Positions 48,286 to 61,116 of a stretch of 64,000 bases of DNA are shown here, piece by piece. The stretch is from assembly GCA_963969595.1 (NCBI GenBank), contig OZ018412.1:7442501-7506500 (forward strand). The letters run 5' to 3'. The stretch's first letter is position 1. Each line of letters opens with the position of its first letter. A program made the position numbers and the translations under genes. The notes under the pieces are model-generated. The model was given only the letters and a program-made list of their open reading frames with translations, was not told the DNA's origin and did not search any database. Origin of the DNA: Neckera pumila (lineage: Eukaryota; Streptophyta; Bryopsida; Hypnales; Neckeraceae).

Positions 48286-49435
48286 ACCTAGAAAAAACTG
48301 TCATGCTTGTTGAATCTTTTGCCTCTGCAGGCCAGTTTTTTCTTCTCTTCTGGACAAGTGAGTTACTTTTCTTTTGCCTAGAAAACTGTTTTGCTTGTTG
48401 AATCATTTGCCACTACCCCCAGGACATAATATTTAATTTGACTTTGCCCAGTTAGTCAGAGGAACAATCTGTCCCACAGAATCATAATGTTATGACTTTC
48501 CAGTCCATACCCGCACAGTGGGTCAGCTGCGTAGCAGTGAGTCCACCTCAAACAAGAATAATATATTTCTTCGGATTCGATCGGGAGCACGCGGGGGAAC
48601 ACGCTTCCGCTTCGAACCACTGCAATTCCATGCATGGCAGTTTGACATGGAATCTTGACTCTGCCACAGTACGTGGCACTTGTACGTACTTGTAGTCTCT
48701 CGTCTGGGCTTGCCTCGGATTCGTCGGATCATCCTTTTTGAAATTACTGTGAATTTCTTAAGAAAAAATGAAGAAAATTCATATCAAATGTAAAAATCTG
48801 AAATCTTCACTATAGATGTACTCTGTATAATATAGTGTATAACATCAAAAGGTTATTGTGTCATTTTATAATTAGAAAATCAATGAACCATGGTTATAGG
48901 TCCAAAGTTCATATTGCTGTAAAATATTGGAACTTAAGAATTTTTTGAAAATTTTCAATTAGAGTAGAAAGAGAAGTGGACAAACTTCATTTCAGTAGTT
49001 GAACTCAAATTCAAAAAATGCCACTTTTATGACTAAAATTCACATTAAGAATACATAGCAAGAATTGACCCAAATACACTATAAGGGTGATCATTGCCAA
49101 TTGAGCATCTTTTCAGTCTTTAGAAAAGCCAATACAGCCAATACAATCATACTGAGTGACTTTCCAATACGATTCAGTCAAAATTTACTCAAGTGTCCTC
49201 CACATAAATAAATTACATGAAAAAACATTTTTTTCCATCCTCCAGTTTCAGCTACAGCTAAAGTCACTCAGCTTTCGCTGTCCGCAGCAGCGGTACAGGG
49301 TTAAATGGAACAATTTTGGTATGAGAGATCGCAATTCACTGCGCATTGTGTAATTTGTAAGCTCCTGTCGTTAAGGTGGAATAGAGAGTGACCCACGAAA
49401 ACGGTAGTGGGGACTCGGAAACAAGCAACCCGAGT
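48286..49435. other. Intergenic DNA and leader of the next gene
   Basis: No gene is recognised. 48738-48815 resembles 46011-46090. The stretch before 49436 probably holds the 5' leader of the membrane-protein gene. Confidence 0.4.
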
Positions 49436-51581
49436 ATGAATTTGAAAGCCATTTTCTTGTTCTGCGGCTCCATTTTGTCGCTGGCATCGGAAGTCACCAG
49501 CAACAACAGGGGATGGTTGATCACCATCTTGTCAATCACCTTGGTGGCGTCGTTCTTCCCCGTCTTCGTTAGTTTGACCGAGTTTTTCCTGTCGCCCCGC
49601 TGCAAATGGAGGAGATTCAAGTACGCCTTCTGCGAAATGTTCCTGGACGAGTATTTCCCTCTTTGGGAGACGGATTTGAGGCTGCAGGGGAGGAGCATTT
49701 ACTGTCACCAGGGTCAGGGCACAACTGTCCATTGCCGTCACGACAGCCATCTCGTGGTTGCTGCAATGTCGAGTACCCCGGAGTGCAATATCGTCGACAT
49801 CCCCTCCGACACCGTGAAGAGTCTGAAGATCAGCTTCAAAAACAAAGCCTTTGCTTCAAACGCCTTCGGTTGGAGTGCCGAATACTCGCTAAGACATGAA
49901 GGAATGAGTGTACTCCGGGAATATGAAAGTGCACTGGGGTATACTTACGATGTGGATCTTAGGCCGGCTGACCCCGCGGGGGATCACGTCTTCAGTCAGT
50001 TGCAGCACGAGTATGTGCTGATGGAGCTCGAGATCGACGTCGGGGATCTGAACGTTTTTTTCAGGTATCAATAGCTTGCAAGATTCACTACATGATAGAA
50101 TTCCGTCGTCGCCCAGGGGTTTAGTATGGCTGTTGTTATGATCAAGACGTTATACAGATGGTCAATTTCGTTAAAATGGCGGCATTCCATTACAATGGCA
50201 CGTTATTTCAGTTCAGAACGGCCATTTTGAAATCTACACTTGTCGTACATTCTAAAAATCTACGCTTGTCCTAGATATCTAAAATCTATACCAATCCTGG
50301 ATTCTTTAGAACGGTTGGTCAAAAAGCTATATAATTCCTAGATGTTTGCAATCTACAACAGTCTTAGATGTCTGGAATCTATACTTGTTCTAGATGTTCA
50401 AAGTGGGCAGTCTGAAAAAATGGCACAAGGAATATGGCACAAGGAAAACATGGCACTAGGAATACCGCCATTTTAACGAAATTGGCCATACAGTAGCTTC
50501 ATCTCCTCAATTGTAGAACTGTCACATTTCTGCATTCAATTTGTAGACTGATTTCATTGATTCCACTCACCAATCCATCTTCCTGTCTTGACTCTCATAG
50601 TGACTAAGTAGCATATCTTCTTTTGCGGGGTGTTAATACTGCTCAGGACGAATCTAGCTAGCACAGGAATGGGAAGTTTCTTTATAATGGCGATATTCCA
50701 TAGGTCATTTTTCCATTCATTTCTTTCTTTAGCTCCAAAGTCTAAAATCTAGGACAGGTATACATTTTAGAACGCACAGTCTAAACATAAAAGTGCCAAG
50801 TTTGTGGAATACTGCCATTTAAACAAAATTTTGGTTAGGAGAAATCCAAAATGTGCATCTATAGCTTTTTTGAGGAATTCCACGGCCAATGTCCAGTACA
50901 TGATCGATGTTAGAATACAATACACCAGGATACACTAGAAATGGGATTTGGACAGAAAAGAACATTTGTCCAATATCCATAATTATTGGATTTCTCCTGG
51001 AGATTCTTTTTACAATCTTGACTATTTATAAATAACAGCTCTAGATTCAAGTAATTGTACACCAGCATAAATTGTTGCACCTTTAAACGAAAATATATCC
51101 ATTTACCAATTGTCTTTATTCCTTCAGATTTGACAGAGGTGGAGCATTTGGCCCAAATTGTGGCAATGGCGGCTCGAGCGCGACTTCAATTACGTTCAAA
51201 CTGGAAGGAAACCCACAGCCCCTAACTTTTTACAGACCGCGGTGGGATTTCCGAGAGGCCCGGAGATTCATAGCCTACCTGGCCTATTGGGAGCAGCGAC
51301 AATGCTGCGGCGTGCTGTTGACGCCTCCTTTCAAGCGAGGCAGTAGTGTAGCCCCTGCCATCATCTTGAACGTGTGCACTGTGCAGGATTTGATCGCTGT
51401 GGCGGAAAGCGAAGCGCCCTTGACTCGGTTTCGAGCAATTTATCATTGCCTTTCGGAAGGGGAGTCGTTTTGGAAGGGCGAGCCGAAAGCTGCCGTGGTT
51501 GCAGCCGAAGCAGCCGCGAGGGCACGAGCGAAGAGAGGGGCAGTGAAGCCGACAGTCCATTACGGATATCCTTGCGTTTGA
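49436..51581 (+). CDS. Unrecognised protein with two N-terminal membrane segments, two exons
   Basis: Exon 1 (49436-50064) and exon 2 (51128-51581) join in phase across a GT-AG intron to give about 360 residues. A start at the first in-frame ATG gives MNLKAIFLF. Residues about 4-18 and 27-52 (WLITILSITLVASFFPVFV) are hydrophobic and probably span a membrane, followed by a basic stretch (CKWRRFK). The rest looks soluble, with several Cys and a phrase FFRFDRGGAFGPNCGNG across the splice. Near the C-terminus an Ala/Arg-rich helix (AAVVAAEAAARARAKRG) is followed by a short tail. I know no family for it. Open frames meeting exactly in phase at consensus splice sites, and base composition unlike the flanks, argue that it is real. 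The intron contains three small inverted-repeat elements. An alternative is that exon 1 alone is translated, ending at a stop just inside the intron. Confidence 0.7.
50158..50489. mobile_element. Inverted-repeat element in the intron of the membrane-protein gene
   Basis: The ends atggtcaatttcgttaaaat and attttaacgaaattggccat match over about 30 bases, including the adjoining ggcggcattcc and ggaataccgcc. ACAG flanks both sides (50154-50157 and 50490-50493), a possible four-base duplication. The interior has repeated phrases of the form aatctacacttgtcctagat. Confidence 0.75.
50669..50836. mobile_element. Second, diverged copy of the preceding element
   Basis: The ends atgggaagtttctttataatggcgatattcc (left) and ggaatactgccatttaaaca (right) are degraded versions of the ends at 50158-50489, and the interior shares ctaaaatctaggacaggta-like text. 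It lies in the same intron. Confidence 0.55.
50837..50998. mobile_element. Small inverted-repeat element, AGGAGAAATCC family
   Basis: The ends aggagaaatccaa and ttggatttctcct form an inverted repeat of 13 bases. The interior (ggccaatgtccagtacatgat, ggatacacta, gggatttggacag) matches the copy at 38424-38578. It lies in the same intron as two other elements. Confidence 0.7.
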
Positions 51582-52550
51582 TGAGTGTATGATGCCACGC
51601 CTTCATCGATTGCCCGGCAGTAACTTAAGCAGGGCTTGGGAGCAATTAAACCAGCTCAGAAGGATACACAATCTCCCACAGCTAGCTTCATTACACGCCG
51701 GCCGACATACTGGACGGGGTCGCCCTTACAGATGCCGACCTGACGATCAGAAGATTTAGTAACTCATGCAGGGTCACGAAGGAGACACCTGGAGACCTAT
51801 ACTTCGAAATATATGGTGCCAGAGATGTAGCAAGGTCATGAGAAATGGGGTAGCCTGCTGAACCTACGACCTCAGCTATGGCGCCCGGAGAATCGTTGGG
51901 CACCCCATGCTCATGGTGAACTTCATCTGGGTAACAAACACAACAGATGCATTCACCTAAACCCTATGGAGCGGAGCGAGTAGGATTTAGGCCTGTAGCA
52001 GAGCGTCGCTCCGCTACAATCCTCCGTAGGATTTGCCAAAGGGCCTTAGGGTTGATTGGCTAAATTCTTTGGGTTTTAGGGTTGTTTTTTAAATTGCAAC
52101 GACACAAAGAGGAAGAGAAACGAAAATTTGAACATCAACCACCGCACTGTTCATCTGTCGCGATAGAGAGCGGATACTTTGACGTCCTTCCAAATTTAAT
52201 TCAATGGCATGCTGCCAAGAATACAAGAGCTACAATAAAAAATAAAAAATAAATGCATTGGAATCTACTCTAGAATGGATTTCTTTTTTGATGAGTGTAT
52301 GATAAATGTAGAGTCGTCAAAGTTATCATTTATTTGTACATAATTGAGTCATGGCCTACATTTGTGTTGGTAGAATCTTACCTAGCTTAGCACGGGGACT
52401 ATTAACCCTAGAAGGACGTGGCCTATTGCCATGGTACCATACATGAAGGTTGGATTCAACATCAAACTACCATAATACTGCACTTTACAGTAGTGTTGAA
52501 TGATTTTGGCAAGTTGAAAATCACATTTTGAGTTTTTGCATTCTTGGCCA
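51582..52550. other. 3' flank and intergenic DNA, no gene recognised
   Basis: 51970-52080 is a compact GC-rich patch with small inverted and repeated phrases (gcggagcgag, gagcgtcgctccgct, gtaggatt). 52405 carries ttaaccctagaagga, an isolated TTAA-family-like end. Confidence 0.4.
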
Positions 52551-53450
52551 TTAACCTCTAAAGGAGAAAAAGACCAAGGAGCCTACTTTGGGCTTTTTGA
52601 GAACTTAGGCAGGCTCCATTGACTTAGTAATTTAGAAGTTTTGCATGAAACTTTTAGAATGGATGCTACTCATCATGGTCTATATGTGAAGCCTTTTTCC
52701 ATATTTTTCATGTCATTCCAATAAATATTCCAAAAGTTAGAAGGGTACTTTTGATTTCAATGTCAAATCGTGCAGCAACAAATATACTCTAAAAGATATA
52801 CATTACTTTGGAGGAATTCTATAGATTGATAATTATTCAAAAACATTTGAACCATTCAATTCCAAATAATGACGTAAAAGTTATGAGAAGTTTTATTTTG
52901 TGGGCAGTGAAGGTAGAAAAAACATACAAAGTCATCTTTTGCTTTCAATTTTGAAAATTTTCAAATTCAAATTCAAATATAGGATATTTATTGTTTACTA
53001 GAACATTTTTACTATTGCAATTAATAATTCTTGGTTTCTTGTAAAAATTATTAGTATGTTAGTTGTATCTCTCATTCAAAAGTACCTTCCACTTTATAAT
53101 TTTTTTAAAGATGTATTTGAAAAAAAAATTGGTTAAATTTTTTTTCACATATTTTCAACCCATTTTTCAACATATTGACAAAATGCACAAGTTATAGGAC
53201 ATAAAGTGCAAACTAGATGAGTTTGCACCTCATTTGTCATATTTTACCTTCCTAAAGGAAATAGGGTTATTTATATTTTCTACAATAAAATTAAAATCCA
53301 CTTCACTGTCTAGATTGGAACTTACAACCAAGAATGGAAGGACATGCACAATGGTTCAAATATCAAATTGAATGTTCTATTTGGTACATATAGCTAATGA
53401 ATTTACAAGATTCAAATTCATACACATTGAATATCCATTTCCTTAACTTA
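52551..53450 (+). mobile_element. Strongly degraded TTAA-family copy
   Basis: It begins TTAA then cctctaaaggag and contains diverged interior landmarks: gaaccattcaattcc, aataatgacgtaaaagttatg, then tgtgggcag. The right end is not recognisable, so the end coordinate is approximate. Confidence 0.4.
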
Positions 53451-54032
53451 GGGTATTCGACGACTTTAGCACCTTTCAAGCCCTGTGAATTGAAACATAA
53501 ATCTATTCTAAATTTCTAGTTCTAATTTTTTGAGATGTAAAGTAGTTTCCCATTTCAATTTTTAGAAGTGGAATCACACCAATTTAGTAAATTGACAATT
53601 GAGTGGTCACTATAGATACAAAGATACTGAGCCTTCTAACCTTTAAGATGCATGCACATAGTAGTTTCCAATTTGTATTTTCAATAATTCTACTACTGAC
53701 CTCTGATGACTTCATCCTTTATCGAAATGGTTTAATGACTAGGATTGACAGTTTAAGTGAAGATAAAGCTTTTAAGATTTATAGATATGCACTCTTATTT
53801 TATTATTGTATATATTTTGAATTCAACTGTAAACTCATCTTTATAGATTGTCTATAGTAGGTGTCCATTGAAGATAGTTATTTATAATCAAATGTAGTTA
53901 CTTCAATGAGAGCCAAATCTAATATATGATCTCCACATAACATTAATTTTGAGCTTCAAGCACTTCATGACTTGGGTCTCTTTAATTTGCCTAACTCCCA
54001 CACATTGTAACTCCTTTTGTTGTTGAAAAGTA
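53451..54032. other. Intergenic AT-rich DNA, no gene recognised
   Basis: One open frame of 84 codons (53603-53857) lacks any recognisable feature; I see no element ends. Confidence 0.45.
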
Positions 54033-54463
54033 TTAACCCCTAAGTGGTTTCAAGGACACATTGTGTCCTCTGGATTCATACACAACCTATATTCGCCAAA
54101 CTCCATGAAGTATTGGCCCAAAATGTAAACTACAAAATCGAAGGTGCCATAGTCATTGATTTTCATATGTTTTTAGAAAACTATTGCAATGCTCGTTGTT
54201 GAAATGAGACGTTGTCGAACATGCAAAAGTGTGTATTTCTAGATAAACATGTGTATTGGAGACTTCACAATGTTTACAAAATTAGTAACATGTCCAATGT
54301 AACCAGAAAGTGTGTAGTTTGATAGAAGACTTCATTGCGCATTCAACAAAAAAACAAATAAAAATTAAATGGATAGAAAACCATTCTCATGCAAGGATGT
54401 GTACATTGCACTTATCATATGTACAGATGCATTGAAAGACACCCAAAACCACTTAAGGGTTAA
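54033..54463 (+). mobile_element. Second TTAA-flanked family, 431 bp
   Basis: It begins TTAA then cccctaagtggttt and ends aaaccacttaaggg then TTAA; the inverted repeat matches at 16 of 18 positions. The interior is not similar to the 0.9-kb family, but the left end shares TTAACCCCTAA and a following ggacacattgtgtcc palindrome. There is no coding capacity. Confidence 0.75.
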
Positions 54464-56582
54464 ACCTCTTGAACTGATGCTTCCCCTTGAATTTCTTGAC
54501 ACCATTAAGAGGTGAATTTACTCTATCTTCCAAGGGACACCCCCGAATCACCATTTCTTTATGTTCAAGAATGCGAGTTAGTAGAGTTATGAGACCGAGT
54601 GAAGCAGTCAAGCTGCAACAAGTTCATCTGCAGATGTAACTTAACTGTTAAGCTTTAGCAAGAGTCAAGTCTGTCTCCAGATGAAGTGACTGAGGCAAGC
54701 CGTCTCGTCTGTCCGCGATGTGCCAACTGAAGTCTATCCTTCACTCTGTAAGTTAACTTATACTTTAAACTTATAAATTAAGTTATAAGTTATTAGAATA
54801 AACTTACAAGTTAAGTTGGGTATTCTGTTTGATGGCATGTGCACATCTGGCTCAGAGGAAGTTGGACGGAGGCTTTTGGATCAAGTCAAAGATGAGGAAA
54901 TAAAAAACAAGCTTAACTTCAGTTACACCAGCATGATAGGTCACAACTAACTGATGCAACCATGTTCAAACACAACTGCCTTAGGCAGGACAACCACTCT
55001 CCCACACTGGGTACAGAACTTCTGCATAAGGTAGGTTAGGTAGCAGCACCCGTTATTATTAATAGACATTTAACAAATTATAGGATCTTATTAGCAAGAG
55101 AAAAACAATTCACGTGTACTTTCGAATGTATACTTTCATTGCATATTATAAGAATAAGTTTTATATTTTTAAAGAAATGATTACAAATGCGCCTAATATC
55201 AACACTAGAGTCTAATATTCAAATGTAGTACATCCTTGTAAGCACATCTATTCACTTCCAAAAAATTTTCAAGATTGTAGAGGTGATAATTATGGGTACA
55301 GTGATGGTTATGGATGCTGCTACCTATCCTCATTCCTCAGGCATTGAATTGTCAACTAGGGAGTAAAGTAACTATACCTAATTTCAGTAGCTTTCAAAAA
55401 CCACGCACTCTAGATGCTTGCCTAAAATGTACTTCCACTATTCATGAGAGTCTACAACTGGTTACCTCAAACCCTATTTTTTTGTACTTTGAAAATTTGT
55501 AGTTTATTCACATGGTTATTAAAAAATGAATAGAAGGTTCACATTCTCTTCAAGAATCTGCAGGGGTAGGTTCTGCAAACAAGTCGCAATTAGTTGTAGG
55601 TACCACAATGAGTTCATTGTGGTAGCAGGATTTTCAAAAGAGCACTGATATGCCATTGCCTCAGTTTCTCACAACTCTTAAATATGAAACTGCCAAATCA
55701 ATTCATTGGATCAAAACACCCCGATAAGACGACAAAAAGTTCGCCATGCGTATATGACTCTGTGCAAGTGGATTCAACCAAGTGCTTCATAAAGGTGCGG
55801 TCTTGTTGCCTCCTACAAAGACGACTGAGGAATCAAATCTCATGGAATGCAAATGCAAGATTGACTGAGAACCTGACCTAATGTTATTTGTATGTCTAGC
55901 AACGATGGTGTGGGACCAGGACTTCAATTTCGCATGAAAATATACAACTTTGATGCCTTGACATCTTGACATTCTTTAGACCGGAGTCCTCGCACCTTGG
56001 AATCATAATAACACTAGGAGTGAGAAGGCCTCATGCATGTAAATATCGAATTACAACACAAGATTAGAGAAAGATAGACAATGAGAAGTGATCGAGATTG
56101 AGATAGACAATGACTCAACACCACTCGATTCCAATAATGTCAAGCCCCGAGTTCTAGGCAATTGAATGTAGTTCATCTCTCCGCTTGATAAACTTTAAGC
56201 TCATATTGAGCTCAGTTTTTTACAAGCCAACATTCGACAAATGCACCTTTTCTGAGCTACCCTGGCACGAGAAGAGAGCAGCCAGTTGCAAAAACAGAAA
56301 TGGTGGACAGAGCAAGAGTACCAAGAAAAATGACCCAACGACAAAACGTCCATTTTCCAAGGATTCGAAACCATTTAAGCGCAGACACACCCGGCGAATA
56401 GCTCTGTACACGTGAGGGCAATAGGCTCATCATAAAATCCAGACTACAAAACTGGCAAGTCTAAAGTATTGGCCCTCGAGGATGATGGTTTTGCACGTTT
56501 CTAAACTACGTGTGTAAGCAAATCAGTCCTGCCGACTGATCAACAAACATTCCATAAGACACATCCATTCAACATCATATTG
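54464..56582. other. Intergenic DNA, no gene recognised
   Basis: 54745-54822 is an AT-rich palindromic patch built of ttaagtt/aacttaa phrases. Open frames near 55684-55881 and 56185-56415 have no recognisable content; the latter lies just beyond the 3' end of the WRC gene and may be in its transcript. Confidence 0.4.
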
Positions 56583-59500
56583 TCACAACGAAAGCAGAGA
56601 TCTGTTCTTAACTGCTTTTCTTCGAACACCATACATCGCTGGCAGAGGTGGAATTGTTGGGGGCCGAATCAAAGGTGAGGTCTCTCGCTCCTGAGATTTC
56701 TCCTTCACCATATCCACCATTGCAGCGGTCTTCTTGGCAGCAACATACCATCTCTTGGGAGCGTTTTTGGGCTGCAAGTTCTCTGCATTTGAGTCGTCAG
56801 CGTCCTGGCCGTCCTTTGAATTTGATTTTGCAGGCTCAGCATTGTGATGGTCGTCTCTGTCTGTGGACTCAGTATGGTCTACTTTCTCACTACGGCTCCT
56901 GGTGTCTTTAAGAGAGGTTCTTAGATGACCTGGAGCTTCGTCTTTCTCACTCGACTTGAGTGATCTTGGTGGGAGTGACGCCGGCACTTCATCGAATTGT
57001 TTGTGACTTTCAGGCAAGCCCGTGTTGCTGTTGCTGGCATTTGAGTCTTTGTTGTTGCCTCGGCTCTTGGCTCCAGCCTTCTTCGTCAGTTTGGCAGCTG
57101 CGTAGCGAGCTCTCTTTCTCTCTTTCAGGAAGTTGTGATGGTCGCAGAGCGTGTGGCCCTCCATGGCATTCAAAGGGCACTGCCACTTTCGAGCAGAGTC
57201 ATTGCTGCCGTCCTTCCGAGCGCATCGCGTCCCATTTTGGACGCCACTTGCGGCAACAATCTTGGCTTGCAATGCTTTCAAAGATCCAGGAATGGCTTTC
57301 TCGTAAGGGACAGTTCTACGGACCACACCAAGCTCGCCGTCAGACGCGGGCTTGGACGGAGACACATCCGTGTGTCCAGTCTGGTTGATTAATACTTCGG
57401 ACTTCGCTTCCTCTTCAACTTGGTTTGTATGATCCTCGGCTTCGATGGTGTTCAGTGTTACTACTTGTCGAGGCTGGGCCTGCATATCCACAAGAGCTTC
57501 TACAGCATGAGCACCACCCATATTGTCTTCCTTCTCGGGAGAGCACATTTCTGCTTCCGTCTCTGCCTTCATTCGCCGCTTGATCAATCTGTCTGTAGGC
57601 TCAAGTTTTGTTGAATATACCGCCGAGGATCGCCTGTTCTTGTTGATAGACTCTTCTTGCTTTCGTTCTCTCTTCCTCAATTGTAAGGTTTTGTGATGCT
57701 CACAAAGGGTATGACCCTCCATAGCCATCAACGGGCACCGCCACTTCCGAGCATCATCTTTCCTAGCACACGGCACGCCCTTCTGTTCTCCCGTCTCTGC
57801 GACTATCTTGGCCTGCAAAGCCTGCAAGGACCCTCGAATCGTTTTCCCATCCAGCTCCTCATTCTCCGATGAAAATTTCCTCTTTCTGCTCGTTGGGAGA
57901 GGCGTTACCTGCGACTCTGTAGGTTCTAGCGTCACGAAATCGGATGCAGCAACAGCAGTAGCTCTAGGACTTCCCGAAGAAGTCTGATGCAATTTTTCGA
58001 ACTCCATTGCCGACTCCGTTAGAACTGCTTCAATTGTCTTCTCGTATGCTTTCCTCCGAGTCTGAACACCTGGTAATCAGTCAACAACACGCAAATCAAT
58101 TCAACGCAAGTAAACCTTCAAGACAACGATAATCCAGAGAATAGTCTATCCTCATTGCCAAGATCTTTCAAACTGCAGTCACATAAAATCCTTGAAAGGA
58201 CCTGCAAACACCTGTTAATTCAATTCAAAGAACACTCAGGGTATCCAATACCCTGAGATTTTCTTACATCATCTTTCTTTGCACAGACCTCTCACATCTT
58301 GAGTTCAAGAATTATAGACGCATGTCGTTAACGCCAAACACAATGCTGGTTGAAGTCAAAAAAGAAGGCGATCAACACAGCTCAAGAATGAAACGCAAAT
58401 GCAAAGAGTATTCAAACCTTCATGTTTCTTCTCCACCGAAAGTGAGTCAGGCTGCGCAACTGCTGGAGCTGAATCAGTGGATTGAAAGGATGTCCTCACA
58501 TGGCGGCCCGAAGTATTAGTAGTTCTAGGTCTCACACCCGTGTAGGAGCGTTTCAACGAAACGGTAGCTGGCTGGTTGCGTTTGAGTTGTCGCTGCACAA
58601 GCTGAGTGCACAGAAGGTAGTGTCCCTTCACTTCGTCAAAGTGTGGATTGCTCTTCAGGTGAGACCGCACTTTCTCCTTCCAGTCGTTGCCAAAACTCGG
58701 CAATGCTGTTTGCTTTTTAAAGCTTGTTAAAAGATCTCTCAATGTGATCCCTTCACTGCCAGCAGCCAAAAGCTGCAGATACAAAGTGTGCAGCAAGGAC
58801 CCTTCCGGTGCTGTCACAGGGTCAGCCTCCGAGACCGTTTCTGTCTGCTGAGGATGCATTTTTCTTTTTGATACCCCAATGACAGGAGGTCGCAACGATA
58901 ACTCCAAATCACCACGAGGCATCTCGTCCTGCTTAATTCCCTCCTGCAAAACAATTTTTCTTTTGTCTGTCATAAACTAAGGAAGAGGCTTTTGCAACCG
59001 CAAGGGACCTGATTCTGTCTCCAACATTGACTCCTCTTACCAACAACAACTCATGTATTCGTACAATTGGTTGAATTTATTATCAAGCGGTGTAAGCAAG
59101 ACTTAGAAAAATCATGTCTATGGCCAGCGATCTTTGAAATGAGATGGAGTTTTCCACTATACCTTCAATAGCGGTCTACAACTTCCCAATTTAAAAGAAT
59201 TGCATAAGAAATTCAAAACATAGTGATAAAAATTTGATCTCAAGAGAGATTTGGCTCTTACGATCCCTCCAGTGAGCTCTAGATTGATCCCTCAATGAAA
59301 GTACACTCGTGCAAATTGTTTAAAATGCTCAAGGTGACGCAAATCGTCTCCTCTACGTCGTCCATGCCTGACAACAAACCCTAAATCAGAGGAACCGAAG
59401 CCATCAAGGAATAGTTCTCCAAGAATATATAAACATGGGAAAGAAATGATGACCTCATGCTCTGCATACAAAATTCGAAACCTACATGCCTACTTCCCTG

Positions 59501-61116
59501 TTTCACAATGCAAAACGAAATCGTGCAAAGATACAATGCCTTCAAGACGAAAGTCCGAAAGTCATCCATGCTGCGCAGCTGACATGCTGAGGGAGCTTGA
59601 TGTGGAAGCTATGGCGCCCCCCTCGTGACGATTAGGTTTTCGACCATGACTTCCAACATTTCCTCGATACGCTCGACATTTCGAAACATTTTAATAACCT
59701 TAATAATGATCGATCGAGGGTAACACGGCAACTATCGATCTCCGCGAGGGTCAAGAAATTAGCGCCTCGAAAGAAACAAGAAAGGGACCGCCGGTGGACA
59801 TTACGTGCAGCGATCGACCACAGATAGTTTTCAAATTGGTCGAGAGCTCACCTTGCGTGCCACATTGCTGCTCCGCCGCACGTAATGTCGCGTCCCATCC
59901 TCCTCGCCGTCTTGGCTCTGCCATAACTGATCCACAGACACGTTGGAGCCATCCTCTTGCCCTCGTTGCTTCACCGGTCGTATCGAGACTCCGGGAGACG
60001 CCTGCCTAGAAAGCGTCGACACACTCTCCATCTCTGTGGAAACACGAAGCTCCGACGAGGTCGGGCGGCCATCGCCAGGGTGGTCCTCCTGCCATCCTTT
60101 CTCCAAGGTCGTCGGTCGCACAATAATGGCCTCGCGAACATTCTCCGCGGCCGGAACAACCCTGATAGTCGTATTTCGATGCGGCTTTCTGATCCTCATC
60201 CTGCCTTTCCTTAACTTCCTGCATGGCCCCGACAACACATCGATACACTCAGGAGGGTCACCTCTCAGGATTTCCTGACAAACGTGTACTGATTAAGAGC
60301 GACGTACACAACCAACAAGCCATCAATTGATCACTACGTACGATTTCCAGATGCTATGGCGGACCACAATGCGGCTGCGTAACATCACAAGCTTTGCATC
60401 GTCGATCGAGGAACCTCGACAAACCATGAACCGGCACCACGTCAAGCGGTTAGCGACGTGCTTGCTACTGCAGCGAAATTCGCCATGTAGTTACAGCGCA
60501 CACGACAAACCATATTCCCCGCGGCTACTAACAAAACCTAGGCAGACAGACAAGCATGCATCGATAGGGTTCCTACAACATCAGAACCCAAAACGCCGCA
60601 GCCCTTACTCATAGAGATTCTTGGGAACTCGTTCAACTGGACGAGCGAGCGCCAACAACCGACGACCTCAAATCACGCAACATACCACCGACCCCATCAC
60701 TAGAAACTGGATCGTCGACGACAACATGGTCGCAGAGCAGACAGAGGAACGACTCCAAGGAATATATGGAATAATAATAACGCGCATGCCAGTCACACAG
60801 ACTGGCGAGAATTATAAACTTAGTAGCGATGGAAATTGCTGCCGCACGACAGCAGCAGCAGCAGCAGCAGCGAGCCCCGCGGCGGCCATGCTGGCCATAC
60901 AAGACCTTTCCAGAAATAGCTGCAAAGAAAATCGGGACAAACCACACTCACCTCCAAGAACGAAAGGAGTTCCCGGGCAGCGATGAAGAAGGGTGTCGCA
61001 AGCGGAGCTGGGGCTGGTGCGTGGCTATGGCGAGACTGGGCGAGAGTGGTGATCGACGAGTACCATTGTTGGTAAAGCAAAGCCAACGAAGCCCGTGCAG
61101 CAGGACTGTCTGGCAT
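56583..61116 (-). CDS. WRC-domain protein with EAR-like motif, four exons
   Basis: Minus-strand exons 61116-60952, 60274-59852, 58943-58418 and 58069-56583 join in phase (0, 0, 1) at GT-AG sites to give about 866 residues. The exon 1/2 join reads ELLSFLE|EILRGDPPEC. Residues about 65-90 include the basic stretch RKLRKGRMRIRKPH. LELSL at about 209-213 is an LxLxL (EAR-like) repression motif. About 245-310 (TLYLQLLAAGSEGITLRDLL, later HFDEVKGHYLL) looks like a winged-helix fold. Two WRC-type motifs follow: Cys472, Cys483, Cys494, His497 and Cys654, Cys669, Cys680, His683. Each is preceded by a near-identical block (GSLQALQAKIVA and GSLKALQAKIVA), so the unit is an internal duplication. The second has four extra residues between its first two Cys. 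WRC motifs occur in plant nuclear proteins such as GRFs and some JmjC demethylases; neither QLQ nor JmjC is present here. A nuclear, probably repressive role is inferred. Confidence 0.87.
60845..60870. repeat. CAG/CTG trinucleotide run in WRC gene intron 1
   Basis: cagcagcagcagcagcagcag lies within the 677-base first intron. It produces poly-Gln and poly-Ala/Leu chance frames on both strands. Confidence 0.85.

Noticed and set aside
58356..58973. Independent gene starting at ATG 58973 on the minus strand
   Set aside because: A consensus acceptor (ttttgcag) lies just after this ATG, an in-frame stop lies just before it, and an upstream exon ending at 59852 joins in phase, so it is an internal exon of the WRC gene.
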